In this document: positions 52,319 to 61,125 of the stretch, piece by piece | Position numbering within the stretch: the first letter of the stretch is position 1 | Layout of the letters: each line of letters opens with the position of its first letter | Assembly: GCA_018701215.1 (NCBI GenBank) | Contig: JABIWH010000044.1 | Coordinates: forward strand, 61,318-125,317 | Length of the DNA: 64,000 nucleotides | Direction: 5' to 3' | Source: Rhodospirillaceae bacterium | GTDB taxonomy: Bacteria > Pseudomonadota > Alphaproteobacteria > GCA-2731375 | The notes under the pieces: generated by a model | What the model saw: only the letters and a program-made list of their open reading frames with translations | What the model was told of the DNA's origin: nothing | Databases searched by the model: none | Position numbers and translations under genes: made by a program

Positions 52319-52516
52319 ATGTCCGGTGTGTTGACGGTGATTTTGGTCATTGCCCTGGTCGCCGTTTTGGCTGTCCTGCTGGTGGGCGTTTACGGCATGG
52401 GCCGGGGCGGGGCATTCAATGCCAAGCATGGCAACAAGCTGATGCGCTGGCGCATAATTTTGCAACTGGTCGCCGTCGGCATCATGTTAATGCTGTTTTT
52501 CGCGAACCAGAGTTAG
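52319..52516 (+). CDS. twin transmembrane protein (HIG1-type)
   Basis: 65 residues: helix 1 (VLTVILVIALVAVLAVLLVGVYGMG), a polar loop GRGGAFNAKHGNKLMRWR, helix 2 (IILQLVAVGIMLMLFFANQS). The loop with NKLMRWRI is the conserved part of the hypoxia-induced gene 1 N-domain. Alphaproteobacteria often have it directly before the PduO-type adenosyltransferase, as here (13 bp). Role unknown; mitochondrial relatives act on respiratory complexes. Confidence 0.85.
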   Translation: MSGVLTVILVIALVAVLAVLLVGVYGMGRGGAFNAKHGNKLMRWRIILQLVAVGIMLMLFFANQS

Positions 52517-52529
52517 CCGGAGACGCCGC

Positions 52530-53093
52530 ATGGTCAAACTGACGAAAATCTATACCCGTGGCGGCGACGGCGGCCAGACCTCGTTGAGCGACGGCAGCCG
52601 GGTGGCCAAGGATGACGGCCGGGTCGCGGCCTATGGCGATGTGGATGAATTGAACGCGGTCATCGGCCTGGCCCGCCAACATGCCGAGGGTCAGATGGAC
52701 GAGATGCTGGCCCGCATCCAGCACGACCTGTTCGATCTGGGCGCCGATCTGGCGACACCCATTGTCGCGGACCCGAAATATCCGCCGCTGCGCATCGTCG
52801 ATGCCCAGGTGGACCGTCTGGAGCAGGAAATCGACCAACTGGGCGAGGCCTTGGCGACCTTGAATTCGTTCGTTCTGCCCGGCGGCACCGCGCTGGCGGC
52901 GCATTTGCACCTGGGCCGCACAGTGGCGCGGCGCGCCGAACGAGAGGCCACGACCTTGGCGGGCCAAGCGGAGATCAACCCCGCCGCGCTGCGTTATCTG
53001 AACCGCCTGTCCGACCACCTGTTCCAACTGGCCCGCCACGCCAACGACGACGGCGCCGCCGATATCTTATGGGTCCCCGGGGCCAACCGTTAG
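52530..53093 (+). CDS. cob(I)alamin adenosyltransferase (PduO type)
   Basis: 187 residues, five-helix bundle. KIYTRGGDGGQTSLSDGSRVAKDDGRVAAYGDVDELNAVIGLAR is the ATP-binding N-terminus, and VLPGGTALAAHLHLGRTVARRAERE and YLNRLSDHLFQLAR complete the pattern. It transfers the adenosyl group of ATP to cob(I)alamin. Its stop overlaps the stop of the convergent DehI gene by 4 bp. Confidence 0.94.
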   Translation: MVKLTKIYTRGGDGGQTSLSDGSRVAKDDGRVAAYGDVDELNAVIGLARQHAEGQMDEMLARIQHDLFDLGADLATPIVADPKYPPLRIVDAQVDRLEQEIDQLGEALATLNSFVLPGGTALAAHLHLGRTVARRAEREATTLAGQAEINPAALRYLNRLSDHLFQLARHANDDGAADILWVPGANR

Positions 53094-53917
53094 GGTTTTA
53101 GCCACCGCGCCAGGGCATGGCCCAGGGTAACCATGTGGGCCACGGCGCCGGGGCTGCCGACGTAGGCGGCGATCATTTTTCGGGCATCATCCGGCATGGC
53201 GGAGGTATCGGGGCCGAGCTGAGCCAGACGGGCGCCTTCGGCCTGCGCCAGTTCGTGGACCTGCTGGCAACCGCGCACAATGCCGCCGTCTTCCCTCAAT
53301 GGGACAAAACCGGTCTGGATCAAGGCCAGCAAGCCCGGCCAATGGGCCAGGTGACGCCATAGGGTGGCCAGGACGGCATTATCTCGCCGCGCGCCCTGAT
53401 AGCCGAGATGCTTGATCTCGTTCAACAGCGCCCAAGGTGCGGGATCAATCGCTTCCTGAGCCAGAAGCGGTCGCAGCTCGGGCCAAATCGGGGCGGCGGA
53501 CGCCGGATCATCCGGCTGCTCGCCCGCCGGCGGCACCACCAGAGCCGTCAGGGCCACCATGTTCATGCCGTTGGAGCGGTTATAGGCATCGACGATGGCC
53601 CGGACCGCCACCAGATCATCCGCGCCGATGCCGGCACAGGCCAATTGCCCCGGCACCAGGGGCGCGGGTACGGGCAGCTCGGCCGCCGCGGTCACCCGCG
53701 CCAGGGCCGGTGCCACCTGGCCGCTCCGGTAGATCGGTTTCACCGCCCGCCAGGCCGTGGCCAGGCCGTCTTCGACATCGTAAAGCGAACGCCAGATCGA
53801 GGTGATCAGTGGAATTTCCATGGCAGCGCGGATATCGGCGAAGATCGTCGCCGTCTCCCCCGTCGCCCCCCGCTCGGATATGGCCGAGACCGGATCCCGT
53901 CCCAATCTACCGGCCAT
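53090..53917 (-). CDS. DehI family protein (group I 2-haloacid dehalogenase fold)
   Basis: 275 residues in two similar helical halves, as in DehI. GETATIFADIRAAMEIPLITSIWRSL, then RAIVDAYNRSNGMNMVALTAL, and later LKHLGYQG-type and HWPGLLALIQTGF segments resemble DehI. DehI dehalogenates both D- and L-2-haloacids with a water-activating Asp; I cannot place that Asp with certainty here. It overlaps the DsbA-like isomerase gene by 1 bp. The true substrate is unknown. Confidence 0.7.
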   Translation of the reverse strand: MAGRLGRDPVSAISERGATGETATIFADIRAAMEIPLITSIWRSLYDVEDGLATAWRAVKPIYRSGQVAPALARVTAAAELPVPAPLVPGQLACAGIGADDLVAVRAIVDAYNRSNGMNMVALTALVVPPAGEQPDDPASAAPIWPELRPLLAQEAIDPAPWALLNEIKHLGYQGARRDNAVLATLWRHLAHWPGLLALIQTGFVPLREDGGIVRGCQQVHELAQAEGARLAQLGPDTSAMPDDARKMIAAYVGSPGAVAHMVTLGHALARWLKP

Positions 53918-54540
53918 CAGGCGGTCTTCGATGGCGCGTAGGGTTGACGCAGGGCGCGTTCCACCATCTCCAGGCGGTCCTGGCCGTAGAACATATCGCC
54001 GTCCACGAAATAGGTGGGTGAGCCGAATACCGAGCGTTCAATGGCTTCGTCCGTATTGGCCTGATAGATCGCCTGTATCTCGTCCCCCAAGGCGGCGGCC
54101 AACATGGGTTCGGCGTCCAGCCCTACGCTTTCGCCAATCCGGACCAGGGTATCGCGGTCCGCGAGATCCGCATCATCCTGCCAATGGATGCGCAACATCT
54201 CGTGGACCAGATGGTCCACGTTTTGGCCTTGTTCAATGCCGGCGATGACCATGCCGTTGCATAGCTTCATATCGTTGCGATGGTATTGGGGAAAGCCCTC
54301 CATCACCGGGGCATTTCGTTCTTCGGCCCAGCGGTCGATCTCGCGCCTGAAAAAGTACGCCCGATGCTTTCGGCTACGTTCGGTAAAGCCTGGGGCCCCC
54401 GCCGCCGGCACCGATTGGTTCAGATCAATGGGCCGATGCACGATCGTGCGTCCGGCGGCCTTGGCGATTTCCATGAACCGGGCAGAGCCCAAATAAGCGA
54501 ATATGGAATGGGCGGAATAGAAGTACTCGATCTCGGACAT
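53917..54540 (-). CDS. 2-hydroxychromene-2-carboxylate isomerase/DsbA-like thioredoxin-fold protein
   Basis: Started at ATG 54540 (MSEIEYFYSAHSIFAYLGSARFM) behind TTGGAGC; 207 residues. The YFYSAHSIFAYLGS start, with Ser for the DsbA Cys, is the glutathione-binding motif of kappa-class GST-like isomerases. FGSPTYFVDGDMFYGQDRLEM carries the cis-Pro. Such enzymes act on chromene carboxylates in naphthalene breakdown or on other CoA-free substrates. It is paired with a DehI-type gene. Confidence 0.85.
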   Translation of the reverse strand: MSEIEYFYSAHSIFAYLGSARFMEIAKAAGRTIVHRPIDLNQSVPAAGAPGFTERSRKHRAYFFRREIDRWAEERNAPVMEGFPQYHRNDMKLCNGMVIAGIEQGQNVDHLVHEMLRIHWQDDADLADRDTLVRIGESVGLDAEPMLAAALGDEIQAIYQANTDEAIERSVFGSPTYFVDGDMFYGQDRLEMVERALRQPYAPSKTA

Positions 54541-54602
54541 GCTTTGCTCCAATCTGTCGGCAAATTGCCAACGCCACTATAGCCATCAAGAGGAAGTCGT
54601 AC

Positions 54603-55040
54603 ATGGCCCTGCAAATCCGTACCATCGATCATGCGGTCGTCATGGCCGCCGATATGGAGCGCTCCATCAAGTTCTATTGCGATACCCTGGGTGGCCGCGC
54701 CCGCTATCTGCAGCGCTTCCGTGATGGCAAACTGCCCGTGCTGCCCATTGAGTTGGGCGGCGCCGTGATCAATCTGCAATATCTGGACAAGCCGGCCTAC
54801 CTGGTGGCCGAGACGCTGGAATCCGGCACCCTGGATGTTTGTTTCCGCTGGGACGGCACCATTGCCGAGGCCGAGGCGCATCTGCGCCAGGCCGGTATCG
54901 GGATCATCGAGGGACCGGTGCCCCGCTGGGCCGCCGACGGTGTTTGGGGGCAATCGGTGTATTTTCGCGACCCAGACGGCAATCTGCTGGAATTTCTCTC
55001 CACGGCGGAGCCAGTTGAGCCCTTATTCACCGCGGATTAA
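54603..55040 (+). CDS. VOC family protein (glyoxalase/dioxygenase fold)
   Basis: 145 residues. TIDHAVVMAADMERSIKFYCDTLGG and WGQSVYFRDPDGNLLEFLS are the two VOC repeats; His8-like, and Glu in LLEFLS are candidate metal ligands. Reaction unknown. It is divergent from the isomerase gene (62 bp apart). Start at ATG 54603 follows AAGAGGAAG. Confidence 0.9.
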   Translation: MALQIRTIDHAVVMAADMERSIKFYCDTLGGRARYLQRFRDGKLPVLPIELGGAVINLQYLDKPAYLVAETLESGTLDVCFRWDGTIAEAEAHLRQAGIGIIEGPVPRWAADGVWGQSVYFRDPDGNLLEFLSTAEPVEPLFTAD

Positions 55041-55080
55041 GCCAAATGCGGCCTTTTGCCGCGATGGGACGCCCAGCGCG

Positions 55081-55109
55081 TTGACTCGCCCTGTCGGCTT
55101 CACTATTTT
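55081..55109 (+). promoter_or_regulatory. sigma70-type promoter for etfBA
   Basis: TTGACT (55081-55086), a 17-bp spacer, and TATTTT (55104-55109) lie about 105 bp before the etfB start. They match housekeeping -35/-10 elements well. Confidence 0.6.
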
Positions 55110-55214
55110 GCAGCGCAGCATAAACCCGCGGGCGTGATAATCCGTCCGCCCGGTGCATGGGCGCAGGGCCCCACGTCACCGGAAGTCCCATTTCCCTGAG
55201 TGAAGAGGCTGCTG

Positions 55215-55964
55215 ATGAAAGTTCTCGTCGCCGTCAAGCGCGTGGTTGACTACAACGTCAAGATCCGGGTCAAGGCTGACCAGACTGGTGTTGATCTGTC
55301 CAATGTCAAAATGTCCATGAACCCCTTCGACGAAATTGCCGTCGAAGAGGCTCTGCGCATGAAAGAGGCCGGCACGGTCGACGAGGTCATCGCCATTTCC
55401 GTCGGCGTGCAGCAGTGCCAGGAAACCATCCGCACCGCCCTGGCCATGGGCGCCGACCGGGGCATCCTGGTCAAAACCGATGAAGTGTTGGAGCCTCTGC
55501 ACGTGGCCAAGCTGATGAAGGCCGTGGTCGACGAGGAACAGCCGGGCCTGGTGATCCTGGGCAAACAGGCAATCGACGACGACTGCAACCAGACCGGCCA
55601 GATGCTGGCGGCGCTGCTGGGCTGGGCCCAGGGCACGTTCGCGTCCGAGATCAAACTGGGCGACGGTTCGGCCAGCGTGACCCGGGAAGTGGACGGCGGC
55701 CTGCAGACCCTGGAGCTGAAGCTGCCGATGATCGTCACCACCGATCTACGCCTGAACGAGCCGCGTTATGCCTCGTTGCCGAACATCATGAAGGCCAAGA
55801 AAAAGCCGATAGACGAGAAAACCCCGGAAGACCTGGGCGTCGACACGGCGCCGCGGCTGGCCACCTTGAAGGTGGAAGACCCGCCAACGCGCCAGGCTGG
55901 CGTGATTGTCGCGGATGTGGCTGAATTGGTGAGTAAATTGCGTAACGAAGCGGGGGTAATCTAA
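55215..55964 (+). CDS. etfB: electron transfer flavoprotein beta subunit
   Basis: 249 residues from ATG 55215 (MKVLVAVKRVVDYNVKIRVK); 5 codons of an open frame upstream are dropped. SNVKMSMNPFDEIAVEEALRMKEAG, LVILGKQAIDDDCNQTGQMLAALLGW and IVTTDLRLNEPRYASLPNIMKAKKK are EtfB signatures. Its stop overlaps the etfA start by one base. ETF takes electrons from acyl-CoA dehydrogenases, such as the one at the left edge, to ETF-quinone oxidoreductase. Confidence 0.96.
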   Translation: MKVLVAVKRVVDYNVKIRVKADQTGVDLSNVKMSMNPFDEIAVEEALRMKEAGTVDEVIAISVGVQQCQETIRTALAMGADRGILVKTDEVLEPLHVAKLMKAVVDEEQPGLVILGKQAIDDDCNQTGQMLAALLGWAQGTFASEIKLGDGSASVTREVDGGLQTLELKLPMIVTTDLRLNEPRYASLPNIMKAKKKPIDEKTPEDLGVDTAPRLATLKVEDPPTRQAGVIVADVAELVSKLRNEAGVI

Positions 55965-56911
55965 TGTCCGTCCTGGTAATTGCAGAACATGATAATGCCG
56001 ATCTGAAGCCGGCAACCCTGGCCGCTGTCACGGCCGCTGGGCAATTGGGTGGCGACGTGGATATTCTGGTCGCGGGCAGTGGCTGCGGCGCGGTCGGCGA
56101 AGCGGCGGCGAAAGTCGCCGGTGTTGCCAAGGTGCTGGTTGCCGACGATGCCTTATATGGCAACATGATGGCCGAACCCATGGCCGATCTGGTGGTGCCC
56201 CTGGCGCAAAACTATGGCGCCGTGATCGCGGTGGCCAACACGGTCGGCAAGAACTTCATGCCCCGTGTCGCGGCTCTGTTGGATGTCAGCCAGATTTCCG
56301 AGATTTCGTCTATCGAAAGCGCCGATACATTTGTTCGCCCCATCTATGCCGGCAACGCCATGGCGACGGTGCAATCGTCCGATGCCATCAAGATCATCAC
56401 CATTCGGGCCACCGGCTTTGAAAAGGCCGATGCCGAAGGTGGCGCCGCGGCGGTGGAAAGCATCGCGGCAGCCGGTGATCCGGGCCTGTCCAGCTTTGTG
56501 GGCGAGGAACTGTCGAAGTCCGAGCGTCCGGAACTGACGGCGGCGAAGACCATCATCTCGGGCGGGCGCGGCATGCAGTCGGGCGACAACTTTCCGATTA
56601 TCGAAGCGGTCGCCGATCAGCTTGGCGCCGCGGTCGGCGCTTCCCGCGCCGCGGTCGATGCGGGCTTCGTGCCCAACGACTATCAGGTCGGCCAAACCGG
56701 CAAGGTGGTGGCGCCGGAGCTGTATATCGCGGTCGGCATTTCAGGCGCCATTCAGCATCTGGCCGGCATGAAGGACAGCAAGGTCATCGTCGCCATCAAT
56801 AAGGATGAGGAAGCGCCGATCTTCCAGGTTGCCGATTACGGCCTGGTCGCCGATCTGTTCAAGGCGGTGCCGGAGTTGGAAGAAGAGCTAAAGAAGCTGC
56901 CGCCGGCATAG
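55964..56911 (+). CDS. etfA: electron transfer flavoprotein alpha subunit
   Basis: 315 residues. The FAD-binding C-domain is clear: ISGGRGMQSGDNFPIIEAVADQLGAAVGASRAAVDAG, then QVGQTGKVVAPELYIAVGISGAIQHLAGMKDSKVIVAINKDEEAPIF. N-domain starts MSVLVIAEHDNADLKPATLAA. It pairs with EtfB; fatty or amino acid oxidation via acyl-CoA dehydrogenases. Confidence 0.96.
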   Translation: MSVLVIAEHDNADLKPATLAAVTAAGQLGGDVDILVAGSGCGAVGEAAAKVAGVAKVLVADDALYGNMMAEPMADLVVPLAQNYGAVIAVANTVGKNFMPRVAALLDVSQISEISSIESADTFVRPIYAGNAMATVQSSDAIKIITIRATGFEKADAEGGAAAVESIAAAGDPGLSSFVGEELSKSERPELTAAKTIISGGRGMQSGDNFPIIEAVADQLGAAVGASRAAVDAGFVPNDYQVGQTGKVVAPELYIAVGISGAIQHLAGMKDSKVIVAINKDEEAPIFQVADYGLVADLFKAVPELEEELKKLPPA

Positions 56912-56918
56912 CACGGGC

Positions 56919-56972
56919 CTAGATCAAACAGCATGAAATTGGGATCAATTTGATGCTGATAATTTGATCTAA
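56919..56972. repeat. nested palindrome between etfA and the hydroxyacyl-CoA dehydrogenase gene
   Basis: TAGATCAAA and CAGCAT on the left pair with ATGCTG and TTTGATCTA on the right. It begins CTAG and is followed at 57018-57026 by TTGCTCTAA, the end sequence of the CTAGAGC repeats. It looks like a related or degraded member and may end the etfBA transcript. Confidence 0.6.
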
Positions 56973-57066
56973 TCCAATAAGTTAGTGCAACGTATCTGCG
57001 TTCAAATGAACCCGGGTTGCTCTAAATCAAGCCTGGCGATAACGGTTGGCATATTAAGGACTACAG

Positions 57067-57939
57067 ATGATCCAAAAGATTGGCATTATCGGCGCGGGAC
57101 AAATGGGCAATGGTATTGCCCATGTGCTGGCCGCCGGCGGTTACGACATCATGTTGACCGATACTTCCAACGCCCAAATGCAAAAGGCGATGAAAGTGAT
57201 CGAGGGCAACATGGGTCGCCAGGTCAGTCGCGGCAAGCTGGAACAGGTTGAGATGGCCGAAGCTTTGGGTCGGATCACAACCGTTGCCGGTTTGCCGGAG
57301 CTGGCCGATGCCGATCTGGTCATCGAGGCGGCCTCGGAAGATGAGGATATCAAACGGCAGATCCTCACCGATCTGGGCCCGATTTTGAAGCCGGAAGGCA
57401 TGATCGCCACCAACACCTCGTCCATTTCCATTACCCGCTTGGCCGCCGTCTCCGGACGGCCGGAAAAGTTCATGGGCATGCATTTCATGAACCCGGTGCC
57501 AGTGATGGAGTTGGTGGAACTGATCCGGGGTATCGGCACGGACGCGCCGACCTTTGATGCGGTCCGCGACATCGTCATCAAGATCGGCAAAATCCCCACG
57601 AATTCAGAGGATTTTCCCGCCTTCATCGTCAATCGTATCCTGGTGCCGATGATCAACGAGGCGATCTATACCCTGTACGAGGGTGTGGGCACGGTTGAAG
57701 GTATCGACAGCGCCATGCGTCTGGGTGCCAACCATCGCATGGGCCCGTTGCAGCTGGCTGATTTTATCGGCCTGGATACCTGTCTGGCGATCATGCAGGT
57801 GCTCTACGAAGGCCTGGCCGATACCAAATACCGGCCCTGTCCATTATTGGTGAAATACGTCGAAGCCGGCTGGCTGGGCCGCAAGGCCGGACGCGGGTTC
57901 TACGACTATCAAGGCGAAAAACCGGTCCCAACGCGATAG
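57067..57939 (+). CDS. 3-hydroxybutyryl-CoA dehydrogenase
   Basis: 290 residues. Rossmann motif IGIIGAGQMGNGIAHVLAAGGYDIML, catalytic His/Asn in FMGMHFMNPVPVMELVELIRG, and the C-domain DTCLAIMQVLYEGL and GWLGRKAGRGFYDY. It oxidises (or, in PHB makers, reduces) 3-hydroxyacyl-CoA with NAD(H). The etfBA genes lie just upstream. Substrate chain length cannot be read. Confidence 0.94.
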   Translation: MIQKIGIIGAGQMGNGIAHVLAAGGYDIMLTDTSNAQMQKAMKVIEGNMGRQVSRGKLEQVEMAEALGRITTVAGLPELADADLVIEAASEDEDIKRQILTDLGPILKPEGMIATNTSSISITRLAAVSGRPEKFMGMHFMNPVPVMELVELIRGIGTDAPTFDAVRDIVIKIGKIPTNSEDFPAFIVNRILVPMINEAIYTLYEGVGTVEGIDSAMRLGANHRMGPLQLADFIGLDTCLAIMQVLYEGLADTKYRPCPLLVKYVEAGWLGRKAGRGFYDYQGEKPVPTR

Positions 57940-58003
57940 AACGCGCCCCATCGGTGCCGGTTGGATTTATGCTGGTTGCTGCCGCAGAACTCTAGGCAGT
58001 GCT

Positions 58004-58105
58004 TTAAAACGAGTTCCAAACGCCCAGCACACCAATCAGCAATACGGCGGCCCCGACGATCGAGGCAACGACCAGCACGAATTTTTGATCATGGTTTTTC
58101 GCCAT
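58004..58105 (-). CDS. 33-residue single-helix membrane peptide (tentative)
   Basis: A short minus-strand frame: polar start MAKNHDQKF, one helix VLVVASIVGAAVLLIGVLGVW, end NSF. The hydrophobic block and a charged N-terminus fit a small respiratory or regulatory peptide. Only a weak ribosome site (GGA) precedes it and no family is recognised. It could be chance; composition is what supports it. Confidence 0.4.
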   Translation of the reverse strand: MAKNHDQKFVLVVASIVGAAVLLIGVLGVWNSF

Positions 58106-58233
58106 ATGTCGAATTCCAACTATCATGCGCCAGACTATTTAACATAATCATCAGCCTACCGGGTTCAAGCGGCAATTTTGCTTGGTTGAAAATCGCCAAG
58201 AATAGCGGAATTCGTTATGCGGTCCGCCGGCTT

Positions 58234-59781
58234 TCAGGGACGCATGGCGTGCGATGAAGCTCCCGTCGTCCGCAGGGGCGCCGCCATATTGGCGAAATCG
58301 CACAACAAACCCCGGGTCTCGCGGGGGTCGATGATTTCCTCGATCCAGAAGGTTTCCGCCGAACGGAAGGGCGAGCGCAATTTCTCCAACCGATCAGTGA
58401 TCGTGGCCAATTCCGCGTCCGGGTCCTCGGCCGCGGCGATATCGGCGCTGTAGGCGGCCTCGATACCGCCTTCCAGGGGCAGCGAGCCCCAGCGCCCCGA
58501 CGGCCAGGCATAGCGGGTGGTATAGCGGCCACCCACCGTGTGCGCCGCGCCCGCGACGCCAAAGACATTGCGGATAATCATCGTGCACCAGGGCACCGTT
58601 GTTTGCCAGATGGCGCTCATGACGCGTACGCCTTCCTTGATGACGCCGCTTTGCTCCGCCTCCAGGCCGACCTGGAAGCCCGGACAATCGGACAAATTCA
58701 CGATGGGAAGATGGAAGGTTTCCGCCAGATCGACGAACTTCTCCACCTTGCGGCAGGTATCCGCCGTCCAGCAGCCGCCATAGGACATAGGGTCCGAGGC
58801 CATGAGGGCAACCGGCCAGCCATCCAGGCGGGCCAACCCGGTAATGACTGATTTGCCATACTCCTTGCCCATTTCAAAGAACGAGCCTTCATCGACCAAG
58901 GCTTTGACGATGGGGCGCATCTTATAGATCTTGCGGATGTCCCGGGGGATGGCATCAATCAGCCAATCCACGCGGCGGTTCGGATCGTCCTCTGGGTCAA
59001 CTCTGGGCGGTAGTTCGTTGACCGATTGCGGCAGGTACGAGAGGAACTGCCGGGCGCATTCAAAGGCTTCTTCCTCGGTGTTGACCGCATGATCGACGGC
59101 GCCGGCGCGCAGCTGAATCTTGAAGCCGCCCAGCTCGTTCTTGGTCAATTTCTGGCCGATCCGTTCCACCACCGGCGGGCCGGCGACGAACATCGCCGAT
59201 TTATCCTTCAGCATAACCGAATAGTGCGAGGCCGCCAGATGCGCCGCGCCCAAACCGGCGACGGAGCCCAGGCCCAGCGCCACGCGCGGCACCGTGCCTA
59301 TGTTGGCCACCACCATGTCCCAGCCCGCGACGCCCGGCACATTGGCCCGGCCCGTGGTCTCGATGGTCTTGACCGACCCGCCGCCGCCCGAGCCTTCCAC
59401 CAGGCGGACCAGGGGCAGCTGCAGCGCGTTCGCCATGGCTTCGGCGTTCAGGTGTTTTTCCTTGATGGTGGCGTCCGCCGAGCCGCCGCGCACGGTGAAA
59501 TCATCACCGGCAATGACCACTTGCCGGCCGTTCAGGCGGGCCCGGCCAAAGACAAAGTTGGAGGGGACAAAATCTTCCAGGTCGTTCTTGCCGTTATACT
59601 CGGCCATGCCGGCGATCTTGCCGATTTCGTGGAAGGAGCCATCATCGGCGAGCAATTCGATCCGTTCGCGGACGGTATAGCGGCCGCCGTCCTTCTGCCG
59701 CTGAACCCGCATCTCGCCGCCAAGTTTCTCGGCGAAAGCCTCGCGCCGTTTCAGCTCATCAAGTTCCGCCTGCCATGACAT
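58234..59781 (-). CDS. acyl-CoA carboxylase beta subunit (carboxyl transferase)
   Basis: 515 residues from ATG 59781 (MSWQAELDELKRREAFAEKLGGE); 34 open codons upstream do not fit. Carboxyltransferase blocks are RLVEGSGGGGSVKTIE, KDKSAMFVAGPPVVERIGQKLT, IVNLSDCPGFQVGLEAEQSG and GVAGAAHTVGGRYTTRYAWPSGRWGSLPLEGGIEAAY. Related to propionyl-, methylcrotonyl- and geranyl-CoA carboxylases; no biotin carboxylase subunit lies nearby, so the acyl group is open. Confidence 0.93.
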   Translation of the reverse strand: MSWQAELDELKRREAFAEKLGGEMRVQRQKDGGRYTVRERIELLADDGSFHEIGKIAGMAEYNGKNDLEDFVPSNFVFGRARLNGRQVVIAGDDFTVRGGSADATIKEKHLNAEAMANALQLPLVRLVEGSGGGGSVKTIETTGRANVPGVAGWDMVVANIGTVPRVALGLGSVAGLGAAHLAASHYSVMLKDKSAMFVAGPPVVERIGQKLTKNELGGFKIQLRAGAVDHAVNTEEEAFECARQFLSYLPQSVNELPPRVDPEDDPNRRVDWLIDAIPRDIRKIYKMRPIVKALVDEGSFFEMGKEYGKSVITGLARLDGWPVALMASDPMSYGGCWTADTCRKVEKFVDLAETFHLPIVNLSDCPGFQVGLEAEQSGVIKEGVRVMSAIWQTTVPWCTMIIRNVFGVAGAAHTVGGRYTTRYAWPSGRWGSLPLEGGIEAAYSADIAAAEDPDAELATITDRLEKLRSPFRSAETFWIEEIIDPRETRGLLCDFANMAAPLRTTGASSHAMRP

Positions 59782-59975
59782 TGGCCGTTTCCTCCATTCG
59801 ATCTGGTATGATTTTATCCGTGGTTCAGACGAAGTTACCAGTTCGCCGCCGTGTCTTGAATTGTAATTTTTGAAACGTGTCACAGGCTCTGGTCGGAAGA
59901 CCGAGCCCGTGGGCTATGAAAACTGATTTGCGCAAGTTAATCTCGTCATATTCCCGAAACTGTTGGACCTGAATC

Positions 59976-60281
59976 ATGACAGCCTATTTGATCGTACGCG
60001 CCGAAGTGGACCCTTCGGTCAAAGAGCAATTCGATATCTGGTATCAGAACGAACATCTGCCCGACGCGCTGAAGGCCTTCAACGCGGTCAGCGCCAAACG
60101 CGGCTGGAGCAGCGTGGAACCTAATGTCCATATTGCGTTTTACGAGTTTCCGGACCTGGCTGCCGCCAACACGCTGCTCAATTCAGAGATCATGCAGGGT
60201 TTCATCAAGGAATTTGACCGCCACTGGGAAGGCAAGGTCGAGCGGTCACGGGAACTGGTCGAATTTAGCCAGGTGATCTGA
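59976..60281 (+). CDS. dimeric alpha/beta-barrel protein, EthD-like
   Basis: 101 residues. TAYLIVRAEVDPSVKEQFDIWYQNEHLPDALKAF and HIAFYEFPDLAAANTLLN suggest a ferredoxin-like strand-helix-strand barrel of the EthD/ABM type. Function unknown; the family includes monooxygenases and degradation auxiliaries. It is convergent with the response regulator (18 bp) and divergent from the carboxylase. Confidence 0.7.
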   Translation: MTAYLIVRAEVDPSVKEQFDIWYQNEHLPDALKAFNAVSAKRGWSSVEPNVHIAFYEFPDLAAANTLLNSEIMQGFIKEFDRHWEGKVERSRELVEFSQVI

Positions 60282-60299
60282 GGCAATAGCTCTGAAATA

Positions 60300-60986
60300 T
60301 CAAGGCACCAGGCGGTAACCACCCGGCTCTGTCACCAGGATCTCGGCCGAGGAGGGATCAGCTTCGATCTTTTGCCGCAGGCGGTAGATATGGGTCTCCA
60401 GGGTATGGGTGGTGACGCCCGCGTTATAACCCCAGACCTCGTTCAACAGCACATCCCGGCCAACCGCCTTGTCGCCGGCCCGGAACAGGTATTTCAGGAT
60501 CGAGGTTTCCTTTTCCGTCAGGCGGACTTTCTGGTTGGAGCCGTTTTCCAGCAACAGCTTGGCCGAGGGGCGAAAGGTATAGGGGCCAATGGTGAAAACC
60601 GCATCCTCGCTCTGTTCGTGCTGACGCAAATGTGAACGGATGCGGGCCAAAAGAACGGAAAATTTGAATGGTTTGGCGACGTAATCGTTGGCTCCCGACT
60701 CCAGCCCCAAAATCGTGTCGGCGTCACTATCGGCCGCCGTCAACATGATAATCGGGCATTTCACGCCGGCCTTGCGCAGCATTTTGCAGACCTCGCGGCC
60801 ATCCAAATCACCCAGGCCCACATCCAGCAGCAGCAAATCGAAATGGTCGCTTTTGGCTATTTCCAAGGCCTCAGCGCCTGATCCCGCCTGGGTGGTGGTG
60901 AATTCATCGTGCAGTTCCAACTGCTCGGCCAACGCGCCGCGTAAGGGTGCCTCGTCATCAACCAAAAGAATTTTTTTCGCCGTCAT
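60300..60986 (-). CDS. OmpR/PhoB-family response regulator
   Basis: 228 residues. Receiver domain: acidic DDE (residues about 10-12), phospho-Asp in LLLLDVGLGDLDG, Thr in MLTAADS, Lys in YVAKPFK. Winged-helix DNA-binding domain: LTEKETSILKYLFRAG, LLNEVWGYNAGVTTHTLETHIYRLRQKIE. The partner kinase is not adjacent. It resembles the PetR-type regulators of alphaproteobacteria, but I cannot name a target. Divergent from ribA. Confidence 0.93.
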   Translation of the reverse strand: MTAKKILLVDDEAPLRGALAEQLELHDEFTTTQAGSGAEALEIAKSDHFDLLLLDVGLGDLDGREVCKMLRKAGVKCPIIMLTAADSDADTILGLESGANDYVAKPFKFSVLLARIRSHLRQHEQSEDAVFTIGPYTFRPSAKLLLENGSNQKVRLTEKETSILKYLFRAGDKAVGRDVLLNEVWGYNAGVTTHTLETHIYRLRQKIEADPSSAEILVTEPGGYRLVP

Positions 60987-61125
60987 AGTATTCCCCGGAT
61001 ATGCCGCGTGATTCGATTGCCCGCTCTTTCTAGATATAGGCAGGTCGCGCTATTCGGGCAAGCACAAGCGACACCGGATAAAGCGTCGCCAACAGGCCTT
61101 GGCCGGTATATTGTCTGCGGCGATC

